Shown here piece by piece: positions 45,037 to 54,211 of a stretch of DNA of 64,000 bases. The notes under the pieces are model-generated. The model worked only from the letters and a program-made list of their open reading frames with translations. It did no database searches and was not told the DNA's origin. The stretch comes from Flavobacterium sp. (GTDB taxonomy: Bacteria; Bacteroidota; Bacteroidia; Flavobacteriales; Flavobacteriaceae): NCBI RefSeq assembly GCF_024642105.1, contig NZ_JAHEBT010000004.1, positions 26,831 to 90,830 of the forward strand, in the 5' to 3' direction. The translations under genes were made by a program, and so were the position numbers. Numbering within the stretch: the stretch's first letter is position 1; every line of letters starts with the position of its first letter.

Positions 45037-46626
45037 ATGCCAACTGACTGTATATCCTATCAAAATTCAGGCTATTTTTCCTCTTTAATCAACGACTATT
45101 TAGATCAAAAATCCAGTCTAAATTCTCTATACAATCGGTTTCCAACAATGGAAAACTTCGAAGGGCAAATCGCTGAAAAAGAGGGAAACTACAATCATGA
45201 CAATCGAAAATTATTGGTTAGTGTTTTACAAAAGCAATATCAAAACATCAAAATTTCTAAGGCTACTCAAAATAACATTGCTGCATTAGAACAATCCAAT
45301 ACGTTTACAATTACAACAGGACATCAACTCAATTTATTTAGCGGTCCTTTGTATTTTTTATACAAAATCATTTCCACTATCAATTTGGCTTCGGAACTAA
45401 AAACAAAATATCCCAACTATAATTTTGTGCCTATCTATTGGATGGCAACCGAAGACCATGATTTTGAAGAAATCAACTATTTCAATTTCAAAGGCAAAAA
45501 ATTCCATTGGAACAAAGACAGTTCTGGACCTGTTGGCCGATTATCAACTGAAGGATTGGATGCCGTATTTGAAGTTTTTGCACAAGAATTAGGCTCAAGT
45601 AGCCATGCACAAAAAATCAAAGAACTCTTTCAAAAATCGTATTTAAAACACCCTAATTTGGCTGAGGCCACTCGATTTCTAGCCAATGAACTTTTTAGCG
45701 ACTACGGCTTAGTAATCATCGACGCTGATGCTGCCGAGTTGAAACGCATTTTAATTCCATACATCAAAGACGAACTAGAAAATCAAACGTCTTTCCAAGA
45801 AGTTACTGCAACTATTGAAAAACTAAACGGATATTCCATTCAAGTCACCCCCCGTGAAATCAACTTATTTTACATTGAAAACAACTTGCGGGAGCGAATT
45901 ATTTTAGAAAATGGCAGTTATAAAATCAACCATACTAATTTATCTTTTTCCAAAGAAGCGCTATTTGAATTGGTCGAAACCCATCCAGAAAAGTTCAGTC
46001 CGAATGTTATCTTGCGCCCTTTGTACCAAGAAGTTCTTTTGCCAAATCTATGCTATATTGGCGGAGGAGGCGAGATTGCCTATTGGTTAGAATTACAGTC
46101 TTTTTTCAATGCTGCAAAAGTTAGTTTTCCTATGTTGTTGGTTCGTAACTCTGTTGTATTGGCCACTGAAAAGCAAATCAAAAAAGCAGATGCTTTACAC
46201 CTTTCTTGGGCTGATTTGTTCAGTAAGCAGAATGATTTGGTCAACCAAAAAACAAAAGTACTTTCTGAAATCGACTTGGATTTATCGAATATAAAAGAAC
46301 AGCTAAAAAAACAATTTGAAGCATTATATAGCATTGCAAAACAAACTGACGATTCCTTCATTGGAGCACTAAAAGCCCAAGAAACCAAACAGACCAAAGG
46401 AATCGAACACCTAGAAAAACGATTACTCAAAGCACAAAAACAAAAATTGGCAGACATATTAAACCGAATTATTCAATTACAAAACGAATTATTTCCCAAC
46501 CAAAGTTTACAAGAACGACAGACTAATTTCTCAGAGTTTTATTTAGAAAATGGCGAAGCATTGATTCCCGCTTTAATAGCAAAACTACAACCTTTGGAAC
46601 AATGTTTTGAAACACTAATTGTTTAA
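45037..46626 (+). CDS. bshC: Bacillithiol biosynthesis cysteine-adding enzyme BshC
   Basis: 529 residues from the ATG at 45037; the frame is open further upstream but that part overlaps the divergent promoter region. It is the putative ligase adding cysteine to GlcN-malate, the last step of bacillithiol synthesis. Signature segments are TTGHQLNLFSGPLYFLYKI, FVPIYWMATEDHDFEEI, ILRPLYQEVLLPNLCYIGG and the C-terminal coiled coil (about 400-480). It implies bacillithiol as the low-molecular-weight thiol. Confidence 0.93.
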   Translation: MPTDCISYQNSGYFSSLINDYLDQKSSLNSLYNRFPTMENFEGQIAEKEGNYNHDNRKLLVSVLQKQYQNIKISKATQNNIAALEQSNTFTITTGHQLNLFSGPLYFLYKIISTINLASELKTKYPNYNFVPIYWMATEDHDFEEINYFNFKGKKFHWNKDSSGPVGRLSTEGLDAVFEVFAQELGSSSHAQKIKELFQKSYLKHPNLAEATRFLANELFSDYGLVIIDADAAELKRILIPYIKDELENQTSFQEVTATIEKLNGYSIQVTPREINLFYIENNLRERIILENGSYKINHTNLSFSKEALFELVETHPEKFSPNVILRPLYQEVLLPNLCYIGGGGEIAYWLELQSFFNAAKVSFPMLLVRNSVVLATEKQIKKADALHLSWADLFSKQNDLVNQKTKVLSEIDLDLSNIKEQLKKQFEALYSIAKQTDDSFIGALKAQETKQTKGIEHLEKRLLKAQKQKLADILNRIIQLQNELFPNQSLQERQTNFSEFYLENGEALIPALIAKLQPLEQCFETLIV

Positions 46627-46662
46627 TCTACGTATTTAAAAAAATCTATTTTTTTATCACTT

Positions 46663-46696
46663 TTGTTATATAAATAACAAAAAATCAGTATTTTTG
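46663..46696 (+). promoter_or_regulatory. Promoter of ndk
   Basis: TTG (46663-46665) and TATTTTTG (46689-46696) are 23 bases apart; the -7 box fully matches TAnnTTTG and lies 27 bases before the ndk ATG. Confidence 0.5.
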
Positions 46697-46723
46697 AATT
46701 CCAAAATAATAATTACATAAAAA

Positions 46724-47143
46724 ATGGCAACAAACAGAACTTTCACCATGATTAAACCCGATGCGGTTAAAAATGGACATATTGGAAACATATTGGCAAT
46801 GATTACCAATGCCGGATTTAAAATTGTTTCTTTAAAACTAACGCAATTAACTGTAGCTGATGCACAAGCATTTTATGCAGTACATAGCGAACGTCCTTTT
46901 TACGGAGAATTGGTAGAGTTCATGTCAAGCGGACCAATTGTTGCTGCTATCTTAGAAAAAGAAAATGCAGTAAGTGATTTCAGAACCTTAATTGGAGCTA
47001 CTAACCCTGCTGAAGCTGCCGAAGGAACCATTCGTAAATTGTATGCTACTTCTACGGGAGAAAATGCAGTTCACGGTTCAGATAGTGATGAAAATGCTGC
47101 TATTGAAGGTGCTTTTCACTTTGCTGGAAGAGAGCAATTTTAA
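46724..47143 (+). CDS. ndk: Nucleoside diphosphate kinase
   Basis: 139 residues. It transfers the gamma phosphate between nucleotides through a phospho-His. The start [16 protein letters not shown] and the active-site segment [12 protein letters not shown] with His117 are intact. The length is normal. It is a single-gene unit followed by a terminator inside a larger inverted repeat. Confidence 0.97.
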   Translation: MATNRTFTMIKPDAVKNGHIGNILAMITNAGFKIVSLKLTQLTVADAQAFYAVHSERPFYGELVEFMSSGPIVAAILEKENAVSDFRTLIGATNPAEAAEGTIRKLYATSTGENAVHGSDSDENAAIEGAFHFAGREQF

Positions 47144-47270
47144 TCTAGACAGTTAGATTATTAGAAAATTAGACTTCTTAGATTTTATAAAAAGAGAAAC
47201 CCATTTCAATCGAAATGGGTTTTCTTTTATTATCTAATTTTCTAAAAAAGTCTAACTATCTAAATAATCT
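47144..47270. repeat. Composite inverted repeat with a central terminator between ndk and the DUF721 gene
   Basis: The centre is a strong hairpin (AAACCCATTTC, 47197-47207, with GAAATGGGTTT, 47212-47222) followed by T-rich sequence on both sides, which can end both convergent units. Around it are looser inverted copies of an AT-rich string (left TTAGATTATTAGAAAATTAG at 47154-47173; right related to CTAATTTTCT and AGTCTAACTATCTAAATAAT at about 47233-47268). Confidence 0.75.
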
Positions 47271-47568
47271 ATCGTAACACTACATCCTTAATCACTTCTC
47301 GTTGCAATTCCTCATTAATCATTGCAATGATTTTGGACTTTCCGTGAATTAATTCTTCTCGTAGAACAGAAGAACTTAACTCAACATATAAAGTATTTCC
47401 TCGCAAGGCAACATTTTTGGTATAACTGTTAACACCATTGCCCATTAGGTTTTGCCACGCCTCTTTGACATCAATCTGATCCATTCCGGGTTGCAATTTA
47501 TTCACTTGGATAATTTGCTTTAAAACATCGCCAACAGTACTTTGATTACTTAGTCTTTTTGCCATCAC
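47269..47568 (-). CDS. DUF721 (DciA-like) family protein
   Basis: 99 residues. The fold-defining core QIIQVNKLQPGMDQIDVKEAW and KNVALRGNTLYVELSSSVLREELIHGKS (quoted in part) match DUF721, whose best-studied member DciA loads the replicative helicase. Whether this short Bacteroidetes form does the same is an inference. The start overlaps the end of the lipoprotein gene by 23 bases, so translation is probably coupled. It is the last gene of the ftsY unit. Confidence 0.85.
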   Translation of the reverse strand: MMAKRLSNQSTVGDVLKQIIQVNKLQPGMDQIDVKEAWQNLMGNGVNSYTKNVALRGNTLYVELSSSVLREELIHGKSKIIAMINEELQREVIKDVVLR

Positions 47569-47989
47569 CCAAAATATTTATAGCCGTTGCTTTCTTGTAA
47601 TGGTATTCTTTTTTTTGTGCATTCAACACCACTAATTCATCCGCTGTCAAAGCAACAATCTCTTCAGTGTATTTCATATAAGGTGTCGCGTAATCCAAAT
47701 AGGCTTTGTCATCTTGAAAACGAACACGCACCTTTTCATACGTATCATCTACTAAAAAAGTGCCGTCCAACTGAGGAGCTACTTTTTTTCGGATACCTTG
47801 ATTATTCGTATCGATTTGGAAGTAATCATAATTTTGATTGGCACCATATTCTTTGTCTTCGCCTTGATCAAAAACTACTTTTTCGATTTCCCAATACCCA
47901 TTAATTTTAGGGATATCAGCAGTTTGTATTTGCTGCTTACAGCTTACAAAAAGGAACGAAAACAATACTACTTTAACTAAATTCTTCAT
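47546..47989 (-). CDS. Small lipoprotein, lipocalin-like
   Basis: 147 residues. The lipoprotein signal ends at LFVSCKQQ (Cys17). The mature part has KINGYWEIEKVVFDQGE and repeated beta strands (FQIDTNNQGIRKKV, VRVRFQDDKAYLDYA), like a small lipocalin-type barrel. The function is unknown. It lies between a small membrane-protein gene and DUF721 in the ftsY unit; this gene order recurs in flavobacteria. Confidence 0.82.
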   Translation of the reverse strand: MKNLVKVVLFSFLFVSCKQQIQTADIPKINGYWEIEKVVFDQGEDKEYGANQNYDYFQIDTNNQGIRKKVAPQLDGTFLVDDTYEKVRVRFQDDKAYLDYATPYMKYTEEIVALTADELVVLNAQKKEYHYKKATAINILGDGKKTK

Positions 47990-47993
47990 ACCG

Positions 47994-48167
47994 CTATTTT
48001 TTAGTATTCACTCTTTTATACAAACCCAAAAAGAAAAACACCAAGCCTATTACTAGAGATAAATAATAAACAGGTACACTTTGTTCCCGAATCACATTCG
48101 CCAAAACAAAAGCAATTACACTTATAAAATAAAAAGCCATTGGGCTTAATTTGCCAAAAGAACTCAT
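47994..48167 (-). CDS. Small two-helix membrane protein (57 residues)
   Basis: The ATG at 48167 reads MSSFGKLSPMAFYFISVIAF..., ending KRVNTKK before TAG at 47994-47996. Two membrane helices (about 10-25 and 34-50) are joined by a short loop with VIREQSVPVYY. It fills the space between ftsY (six bases away) and the lipoprotein gene (four bases away) exactly, which supports it as a real gene. No homologue with known function is recognised. Confidence 0.75.
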   Translation of the reverse strand: MSSFGKLSPMAFYFISVIAFVLANVIREQSVPVYYLSLVIGLVFFFLGLYKRVNTKK

Positions 48168-48173
48168 CGTATA

Positions 48174-49154
48174 TTATTTAAAAAAACTATCTACAAACTC
48201 GAATTTATTGAACACTTGCAAATCTTCAATTCCTTCTCCTACGCCAATATATTTTACTGGAATTTGAAATTGGTCTGAGATTCCAATAACTACTCCACCT
48301 TTGGCTGTACCGTCTAATTTGGTTACAGCTAACGAAGTCACCTCTGTAGCTGCTGTGAATTGTTTGGCTTGTTCAAAAGCATTCTGTCCTGTTGAGCCAT
48401 CCAAAACTAATAAAACATCATGAGGAGCATCTCCAACCACTTTTTGCATGACACGTTTTACTTTGGTTAATTCGTTCATCAAATTCACTTTGTTATGCAA
48501 ACGTCCTGCTGTATCAATAATCACAATATCAGCATCTTGTGCCACGGCTGATTGTAAAGTATCGAAAGCTACCGAAGCTGGATCACTTCCCATATTTTGT
48601 CTTACAATTGGTACCCCAACTCGATCGGCCCAAATTTGCAATTGGTCAATAGCTGCTGCACGAAACGTATCCGCTGCACCTAACACTACCTTATGACCCG
48701 CTTTTTTAAATTGGTAAGCTAATTTTCCAATAGTAGTCGTTTTTCCTACTCCATTCACACCCACTACCATTAAAACATAAGGCTTAGTTTGTATTGGTGT
48801 AACAAATTCTGTAGCCTCACTTGAATTGGTTTCAGAAAGTAAACCTGCTATTTCTTCACGAAGAATCTGGTTCAATTCACCTATACCTAAATACTTATCG
48901 GCAGCTACACGAGCTTCGATACGTTGTATTACTTTTAACGTAGTATTCACACCCACATCAGAAGAAATAAGGATATCTTCTAAATTATCTAAAACTTCGT
49001 CATCTACTTTAGATTTACCTGCTACCGCTTTGGATAACTTGGAAAAAAAAGTAGTTTTTGACTTTTCAAGACCTTTGTCTAAGGATTGCTTCTCCTGTTC
49101 GTTAAGACTTTCGTCCTTTTTCTCGGAAGAAAATATTCTTTTGAAAAAACTCAT
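48174..49154 (-). CDS. ftsY: Signal recognition particle receptor FtsY
   Basis: 326 residues. The SRP GTPase receptor for co-translational membrane targeting. The N domain (about 30-110) is followed by the G domain with GVNGVGKTTTIGKLA (P loop), DTFRAAAIDQL, DTAGRLHNK and TKLDGTAKGG. The long acidic A domain of E. coli is reduced to about 30 residues, normal for the phylum. It is the first of four genes transcribed in the same direction. Confidence 0.96.
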   Translation of the reverse strand: MSFFKRIFSSEKKDESLNEQEKQSLDKGLEKSKTTFFSKLSKAVAGKSKVDDEVLDNLEDILISSDVGVNTTLKVIQRIEARVAADKYLGIGELNQILREEIAGLLSETNSSEATEFVTPIQTKPYVLMVVGVNGVGKTTTIGKLAYQFKKAGHKVVLGAADTFRAAAIDQLQIWADRVGVPIVRQNMGSDPASVAFDTLQSAVAQDADIVIIDTAGRLHNKVNLMNELTKVKRVMQKVVGDAPHDVLLVLDGSTGQNAFEQAKQFTAATEVTSLAVTKLDGTAKGGVVIGISDQFQIPVKYIGVGEGIEDLQVFNKFEFVDSFFK

Positions 49155-49232
49155 GTTGTAATAGTATTATATATGAATGATTTAGGATCAGAAAATGGAA
49201 CGCATTTTCTAATGGTAAATATAGAAAATAAA

Positions 49233-49260
49233 AAAGCTACTTCCGACTGAAAGTAGCTTT
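49233..49260 (-). terminator. Terminator of the rpmB-rpmG-DUF4295 unit
   Basis: AAAGCTACTT (49233-49242) and AAGTAGCTTT (49251-49260) form a perfect 10-base stem with a T run on the minus strand, 22 bases after the DUF4295 stop. It separates that unit from ftsY. Confidence 0.85.
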
Positions 49261-49281
49261 TCTATATACTGTTAAAGTAAA

Positions 49282-49434
49282 TTATTTCTTTTTCAAGAAT
49301 TCATCAACTGCTTCAGGAGCCATAATAGATTCAACGAATGTATATGCACCAGTTTTTGGAGACTTCACCATTTTAATGGCTTTTGATAATCTCTTAGAAG
49401 CTGTTTGTAACGATGCTACGGTTTTCTTTGCCAT
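49282..49434 (-). CDS. DUF4295 family protein (50 residues)
   Basis: The ATG at 49434 reads MAKKTVASLQTASKRLSKAI and ends EAVDEFLKKK before TAA at 49282-49284. This is the small basic DUF4295 protein found after rpmG throughout Bacteroidetes, probably ribosome-associated given its constant position and charge. It lies 57 bases downstream of rpmG and is closed by a terminator. Confidence 0.9.
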   Translation of the reverse strand: MAKKTVASLQTASKRLSKAIKMVKSPKTGAYTFVESIMAPEAVDEFLKKK

Positions 49435-49491
49435 GATTCAAATGTTATTTGAAATTAATACTATCTACAGATTGTATCTAATCTCTAATTA

Positions 49492-49674
49492 TTATTTAAT
49501 TTCTTTGTGAACTGTTACTCTTTTCAAGATTGGATTAAATTTTTTAATCTCTAATCTATCTGGAGTATTTTTTTTGTTCTTAGTTGTAATATATCTTGAA
49601 GTACCTGCAACACCTGTTGTTTTGTGCTCAGTACATTCTAAAATCACTTGGATTCTGTTACCTTTCTTTGCCAT
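49492..49674 (-). CDS. rpmG: 50S ribosomal protein L33
   Basis: 60 residues: [20 protein letters not shown], then [21 protein letters not shown] and the end VHKEIK, a full match to L33. Only one Cys (Cys14) is present, so this is the zinc-free (C-) form. It is 27 bases downstream of rpmB. Confidence 0.96.
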   Translation of the reverse strand: MAKKGNRIQVILECTEHKTTGVAGTSRYITTKNKKNTPDRLEIKKFNPILKRVTVHKEIK

Positions 49675-49701
49675 CTTGCTGTATATTTATTTAGGAAAAG
49701 A

Positions 49702-49938
49702 TTATTTAATAAATCCTTCTGCTTGTGCTTTTTTCAAAACAGCAGCAATTCCATTTTTATTAATTGTTTTTATCGTAGATGCTGCTACTCTAAGAGTAAT
49801 CCATCTATCTTCTTCTGGAAGATAAAAACGCTTTTTAACTAAGTTCACAGAAAATTTTCTCTTAGTTTTGTTCATAGCGTGAGAAACGTTATTTCCTACC
49901 ATCGCTCTTTTACCTGTAAGGTCACAAACTCTTGACAT
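49702..49938 (-). CDS. rpmB: 50S ribosomal protein L28
   Basis: 78 residues: [20 protein letters not shown], then [17 protein letters not shown] and [15 protein letters not shown] match L28 over its whole length. It is the first gene of the rpmB-rpmG-DUF4295 unit, 73 bases after the end of cinA. Confidence 0.96.
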   Translation of the reverse strand: MSRVCDLTGKRAMVGNNVSHAMNKTKRKFSVNLVKKRFYLPEEDRWITLRVAASTIKTINKNGIAAVLKKAQAEGFIK

Positions 49939-50011
49939 TATTCTTTATCTTTTATCGTTATTCAAAATCAGGGTGCAAAGAAAAGAAAAATAAACGGATC
50001 AAACAAAAAAA

Positions 50012-51265
50012 TTAAGGCACATTTTTTAAAATTTCTTTTTGCAGCATTTCCAAACTCTTAATCACTGCTCTATCTATCACTTTTTCACGGGGTTGACCAA
50101 AATTAAATTCTTCAATAATTACACCATTAGGTGTTGCCAAAGCAATACAAACGGTTCCCACTTCGGCATCTGCATCTCCTTTTGTCGGACCTGCATTTCC
50201 TGTCGTTGCGATAGCATAATCAGTTTGCATCATTTTCTGCACACTCAAAGCCATTGCCGAAGCCACTTCTTTACTAACTACAGAATGCTCTGTTATAAAT
50301 GCATCTGAAATTCCCAACACATTTACCTTTACCTCGGTAGCATACGCCACTACACTTCCTTTAAAATAGGTCGAAGCGCCAGGAACAGAAGCAACTAGTT
50401 GTGCTATTTTACCTCCTGTGCAACTTTCTGCCGTAGCAATAGTCTGTTTTTTTTCTTTTAAAATTCGTCCAAGTACCACTTCTATAGTGTCATCCTCTTC
50501 AAACCCTACTATAATATCATGAATGATTGCATCCAATGATTTCAGATTCAATGCAATCGCCTCTTCTAATTGGTGTTTGTTCTCACCTCTAGCCGTCAAG
50601 CGCAAACGCACTCGCCCTGGACTTGGCAAATAAGCCAACTTAATGCATTCAGGCAATTGATTTTCCCAATCTTCAATTCGTTCTGCCACATGACTTTCTC
50701 CTTGACCGTAAGTCAAAATAGTTTTGTGAATTATATATGGTCGTTGGTATTCGTGAACCAATTTAGGAATAACTTGATTTTCTATCAAATATTTCATCTC
50801 ATAAGGCACACCCGGTAAGGAAATAAAAACTGTATTCTCTTTCTTAATCCACATTCCCGGAGCCGTTCCTACCTGATTGTGTAGTACCGTACATCTTGAA
50901 GGCACCAAAGCTTGGTCCTTATTAATTTGAGAAGCCACACGACCCAAAGCACGTTCTATCAAATCAATTACATGATTTTCAACTTCAGTATTTCGAACCA
51001 AAGTATCTCCAAAATACTCACAGAGTGTATGTTTGGTAATATCGTCTTTTGTTGGTCCTAAACCTCCTGTGATTATTACAACATCTAATTTGTTTTGAAG
51101 CAAAGCAAACGTATCTAGAATATGCTGTTTATTATCTGAAATAGAAAGCATTTCGTGAGTTTCAATTCCAATTTTATCCAATGACTTGGCTATAAAACCC
51201 GAATTCGTATCAACGATTTGACCAATTAAAATCTCATCTCCAATAGTAACTATAGCTGCTTTCAT
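50012..51265 (-). CDS. cinA: CinA family nicotinamide-nucleotide amidohydrolase
   Basis: 417 residues with two domains. The N-terminal MoaB/MogA-like domain ([33 protein letters not shown]) acts in related proteins as an ADP-ribose pyrophosphatase. The C-terminal domain ([48 protein letters not shown]) deamidates NMN in pyridine-nucleotide salvage. The length is typical of the two-domain form. It begins 12 bases after the Hpt gene. Confidence 0.95.
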   Translation of the reverse strand: MKAAIVTIGDEILIGQIVDTNSGFIAKSLDKIGIETHEMLSISDNKQHILDTFALLQNKLDVVIITGGLGPTKDDITKHTLCEYFGDTLVRNTEVENHVIDLIERALGRVASQINKDQALVPSRCTVLHNQVGTAPGMWIKKENTVFISLPGVPYEMKYLIENQVIPKLVHEYQRPYIIHKTILTYGQGESHVAERIEDWENQLPECIKLAYLPSPGRVRLRLTARGENKHQLEEAIALNLKSLDAIIHDIIVGFEEDDTIEVVLGRILKEKKQTIATAESCTGGKIAQLVASVPGASTYFKGSVVAYATEVKVNVLGISDAFITEHSVVSKEVASAMALSVQKMMQTDYAIATTGNAGPTKGDADAEVGTVCIALATPNGVIIEEFNFGQPREKVIDRAVIKSLEMLQKEILKNVP

Positions 51266-51277
51266 TTTTGAATTGAT

Positions 51278-51622
51278 TTACAAATTAAAGTCTTTCTTAA
51301 TTTCCTTGATGGCTTCCTTAACTTGTGATTTTACGCTTTTGTAGGTCTCTTTAATGTTCTTTGTTTTTCCTTCGGCTTTTGCCCAGGCTTCAATCAGCAC
51401 TAACTCTTCAAAAGCTACGTGCATTCCCATCAAATCCAATGTAGGCTTTATTTTATGAGCATAAGCATACACTTCTTTATGCATTTCCGCCTTGATTCCA
51501 GCTTTGATTTTCGACAAATCTTTAGGGACTTCATTGACAAACAAAACCAGTATTTGATTTACAAATTCGGTATCGTTATCTGAAAGCGCGTACACTTTCG
51601 AAAGGTTGTAGTGTAGTGCCAT
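51278..51622 (-). CDS. Stand-alone Hpt (histidine phosphotransfer) domain protein
   Basis: 114 residues, all helical. The phospho-acceptor signature is HKIKPTLDLMG (His56, Lys59, Gly66), fitting HxxKxxxxxxG of Hpt domains, which pass phosphate between response regulators and hybrid kinases. No kinase or regulator gene lies nearby. Its ATG overlaps the stop of the FAH-family gene (TAATG at 51624-51620), so translation is coupled. Confidence 0.85.
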   Translation of the reverse strand: MALHYNLSKVYALSDNDTEFVNQILVLFVNEVPKDLSKIKAGIKAEMHKEVYAYAHKIKPTLDLMGMHVAFEELVLIEAWAKAEGKTKNIKETYKSVKSQVKEAIKEIKKDFNL

Positions 51623-52233
51623 TATTTTACTTGTATTCTAAATAATTGTTGTCCTTCTAAAAATCCTTCCAAAACATCGTTGGGTTGTACTGCCGCCACT
51701 CCTTCTGGCGTACCTGTGAAAATAATATCGCCAATTTTTAAGGTAAAAAACTGAGAAACATAAGCAATTAGTTCATCTATTTTCCACAACATCAAACTCG
51801 AATTCCCTTTTTGAGCCACTTGGCCATTTTTGAGCAATTCAAAATTGACATCGTCTAAAGAAGTAAATTGTTCTTTGGAAACAAATTCTCCAATTACTGC
51901 CGAACCATCAAAAGCTTTGGCTTTTTCCCAAGGTAATCCTTTGGATTTCAATTGGTCTTGCAAATCACGGGCGGTAAAATCAATTCCAACACTAATTTCG
52001 TCATAATATTTATGCGCGAATTTAGGTTCAATATATTTCCCCACTTTGTTGATTTTTACAACCAATTCAATTTCGTGATGCACTTCATTAGAAAACTCAG
52101 GAAGCACAAAAGGATGTTGTTTTAACAACACTGCCGAATCTGGTTTCATAAAAACCACTGGCTCCGTAGGGCGCACGTTTTGTAATTCGGCTATATGATT
52201 GGTATAATTTCTACCGATGCAAATTATTTTCAT
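51622..52233 (-). CDS. Fumarylacetoacetate hydrolase family protein
   Basis: 203 residues. KIICIGRNYTNHIAEL at the start, EIELVVKINKVGKYI with metal-ligand Glu residues, DFTARDLQ and GDIIFTGTPEGVAAV define the FAH fold. Small single-domain members act as acylpyruvate hydrolases or oxaloacetate decarboxylases; the substrate here is not known. It shares a TAATG overlap with the downstream Hpt gene. Confidence 0.92.
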   Translation of the reverse strand: MKIICIGRNYTNHIAELQNVRPTEPVVFMKPDSAVLLKQHPFVLPEFSNEVHHEIELVVKINKVGKYIEPKFAHKYYDEISVGIDFTARDLQDQLKSKGLPWEKAKAFDGSAVIGEFVSKEQFTSLDDVNFELLKNGQVAQKGNSSLMLWKIDELIAYVSQFFTLKIGDIIFTGTPEGVAAVQPNDVLEGFLEGQQLFRIQVK

Positions 52234-52247
52234 CTGATTTATAAATA

Positions 52248-53330
52248 TTATTTTGAAAAATTATACCCTATTCCTACTAATAATAAATGCCCAAAAATTT
52301 CATTTCTTAATTCACTTTTAACCATTAACCTTCTATAAACATCAAACTCTAAACCTGCACCATATAACAATCCAATACCAAAATTATTCTGCAAACCATT
52401 ACTTACTTGCGAATTACCAAATTGATCTTCGCTCTTAACATAACTTAAATTGATTCCTAAATAGAAAAAGGGACGGATTTTTTTATTAAGAATATTCTGC
52501 TGCACTTGAATTGGAAGTGAAAACAAACTAGTTTTGTAATCAACAGGAAATTTATTACCATAAATATTATAATATTCTTCTGAATATTTATAATTATAAT
52601 AACTGAAGCCCATATTCAATGAAGTGCTTTTACTAAAATTTGGAAAATACGTTCTATACATAGTTTGAACAAAAAATTCACTATCTCCCATTCTATTTGG
52701 AATTCCCATACCTAAAAAACCTAAATAATAGTGAATAGGTTTAGTCTTATAATCGGCTATCTTACTATCTATACCTTTCGACTTGTTATATTCTAAAACT
52801 AATTTAACAAATTCTGACTCATTAAAATTTATTTTTTTTTGAGTACCATAAATATCTTCTAAAGCTAATTTCAAATAGCCTTCATAATTAAATTTAGCTA
52901 ATTCCGTTTGTTTAATTTTGTCATTTTGAAGAACATAATTTATGTCATTATTCCTAATGATAAAAATATCATCACCCTCATATACTCCTTGATATAAAGA
53001 AGCTTTTCCATCAATTAGTTGCTTCCCAAAAAGCGCTAATTCTGTTTTATTTTTATTAACCTTAACATTTAAAGCTACATAAATCTCTCCATTATTCAGA
53101 GTTAGTTTTTTTATTTCCATTGGAGTGTACAAGACTTCAGATACAGAACCAATCTTTTTAAAGATTATTTGTTTGGACATGTCAAATTTATCGCCCAATT
53201 TTACTAACCCTTCATATTTTTCTCCATTCAACAATTCAACATTTCCTTTTTCAAAGGTGTCAACTAATTGACCATAATTTTTGCTGTTAAACAATAATAT
53301 AAATAACAATACTACAATGTGTTTATTCAT
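52248..53330 (-). CDS. Secreted outer-membrane-type protein, function unknown
   Basis: 360 residues. A signal peptide (about 1-20, ending KNYGQ) precedes a small beta domain (FEKGNVELLNGEKYEGLVKL, about 25-110) and a linker. The last 160 residues are barrel-like strands (YYLGFLGMGIPN, MYRTYFPNFSKSTSLNMGFS, LLLVGIGYNFSK). It is probably an outer-membrane protein. Its base composition is more AT-rich than the neighbours, and it sits in a row of housekeeping genes 14 bases upstream of the FAH gene. Confidence 0.72.
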   Translation of the reverse strand: MNKHIVVLLFILLFNSKNYGQLVDTFEKGNVELLNGEKYEGLVKLGDKFDMSKQIIFKKIGSVSEVLYTPMEIKKLTLNNGEIYVALNVKVNKNKTELALFGKQLIDGKASLYQGVYEGDDIFIIRNNDINYVLQNDKIKQTELAKFNYEGYLKLALEDIYGTQKKINFNESEFVKLVLEYNKSKGIDSKIADYKTKPIHYYLGFLGMGIPNRMGDSEFFVQTMYRTYFPNFSKSTSLNMGFSYYNYKYSEEYYNIYGNKFPVDYKTSLFSLPIQVQQNILNKKIRPFFYLGINLSYVKSEDQFGNSQVSNGLQNNFGIGLLYGAGLEFDVYRRLMVKSELRNEIFGHLLLVGIGYNFSK

Positions 53331-53380
53331 GTTTTAAAATTTAAATTGAACTATAATTAAGTAATTTGTCTTTGATGAAA

Positions 53381-54151
53381 TTACTTAGTATTTAATTTTC
53401 TAAGCTTAATAGCAGTCAATACTTTTTTGGTATACAAAGGAAAATCAGCATTTTGAATCCAACTGAAATAACCTGGTTCAGTTTCCAATACCTTTTCCAC
53501 TTTGGCTCCTTTGTGTTTTCCAAAAGTAAAAATCTCTTCTCCATCTTTGTCAAAAGCAATCATGCCAGCAAAATCAGCAATCTTTTTTCGAGTTGTAAAC
53601 TCAGAAAGCGTTTTCATATCATTTTCCAATTCAGGATAACGGTCCAATTGCGCTTTTAAAATCTCATAAGTTGCCATGGTATCAGCTTCAGCAGAATGAG
53701 CGTTTTCAAGACTTTTACCACAATAAAATTTAAGTGCTGCACTCAATGTACGTTCTTCCATTTTATGAAAAACAGTTTGTACATCAACCGACACCCTATT
53801 TTTCATATCAAAATCAACTCCAACACGCAACATTTCTTCAGCCAACAACGGAATATCAAAACGATCTGAATTATACCCAGCCAAATCACTGTCTTTAATC
53901 ATATTTTGAATTTGGCTAGCCAATTGCGCAAAGGTAGGCTCGTTAGCTACTTTTGCATCATCAATACCATGAACCGCTGTAGATTGTGGTGGAATTGGAA
54001 TTGTAGGATTCACTAACCAGGTTTTGCTTTCTTTGTTCCCATTCGGAAAGACTTTGAAAATTGAAATTTCTACAATTCGATCTTTTCCAATGTCAATTCC
54101 GGTGGTTTCTAAATCGAAAAAGCAAATTGGTCTATTGAGTTTAAGTTCCAT
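53381..54151 (-). CDS. DEDDh-family 3'-5' exonuclease
   Basis: 256 residues. The exonuclease domain (1-175) has the full DEDDh set: FFDLETTG (Asp13, Glu15), GYNSDRFDIPLL (Asp99), and HSAEADTMAT (His162, Asp167), as in DnaQ/ExoX proteins. The C-terminal part (FTFGKHKGAKVEKVLETEPGYFSW, quoted in part as FTFGKHKGAKVEKV) is the small GKxKG..YL-type domain found after such nucleases. It may act in DNA repair or RNA turnover; proofreading is not implied. Confidence 0.93.
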   Translation of the reverse strand: MELKLNRPICFFDLETTGIDIGKDRIVEISIFKVFPNGNKESKTWLVNPTIPIPPQSTAVHGIDDAKVANEPTFAQLASQIQNMIKDSDLAGYNSDRFDIPLLAEEMLRVGVDFDMKNRVSVDVQTVFHKMEERTLSAALKFYCGKSLENAHSAEADTMATYEILKAQLDRYPELENDMKTLSEFTTRKKIADFAGMIAFDKDGEEIFTFGKHKGAKVEKVLETEPGYFSWIQNADFPLYTKKVLTAIKLRKLNTK

Positions 54152-54211
54152 CTAATAATTTTATAAGATTACAAATATATCAATTTGTGGCGAATGTATT
54201 TTAAAAAAGAA

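Noticed and set aside
46080..46457. 125-codon open frame antisense to bshC
   Set aside because: Shadow frame with Cys/Ser/Phe-rich translation typical of antisense to a Lys/Glu-rich gene.
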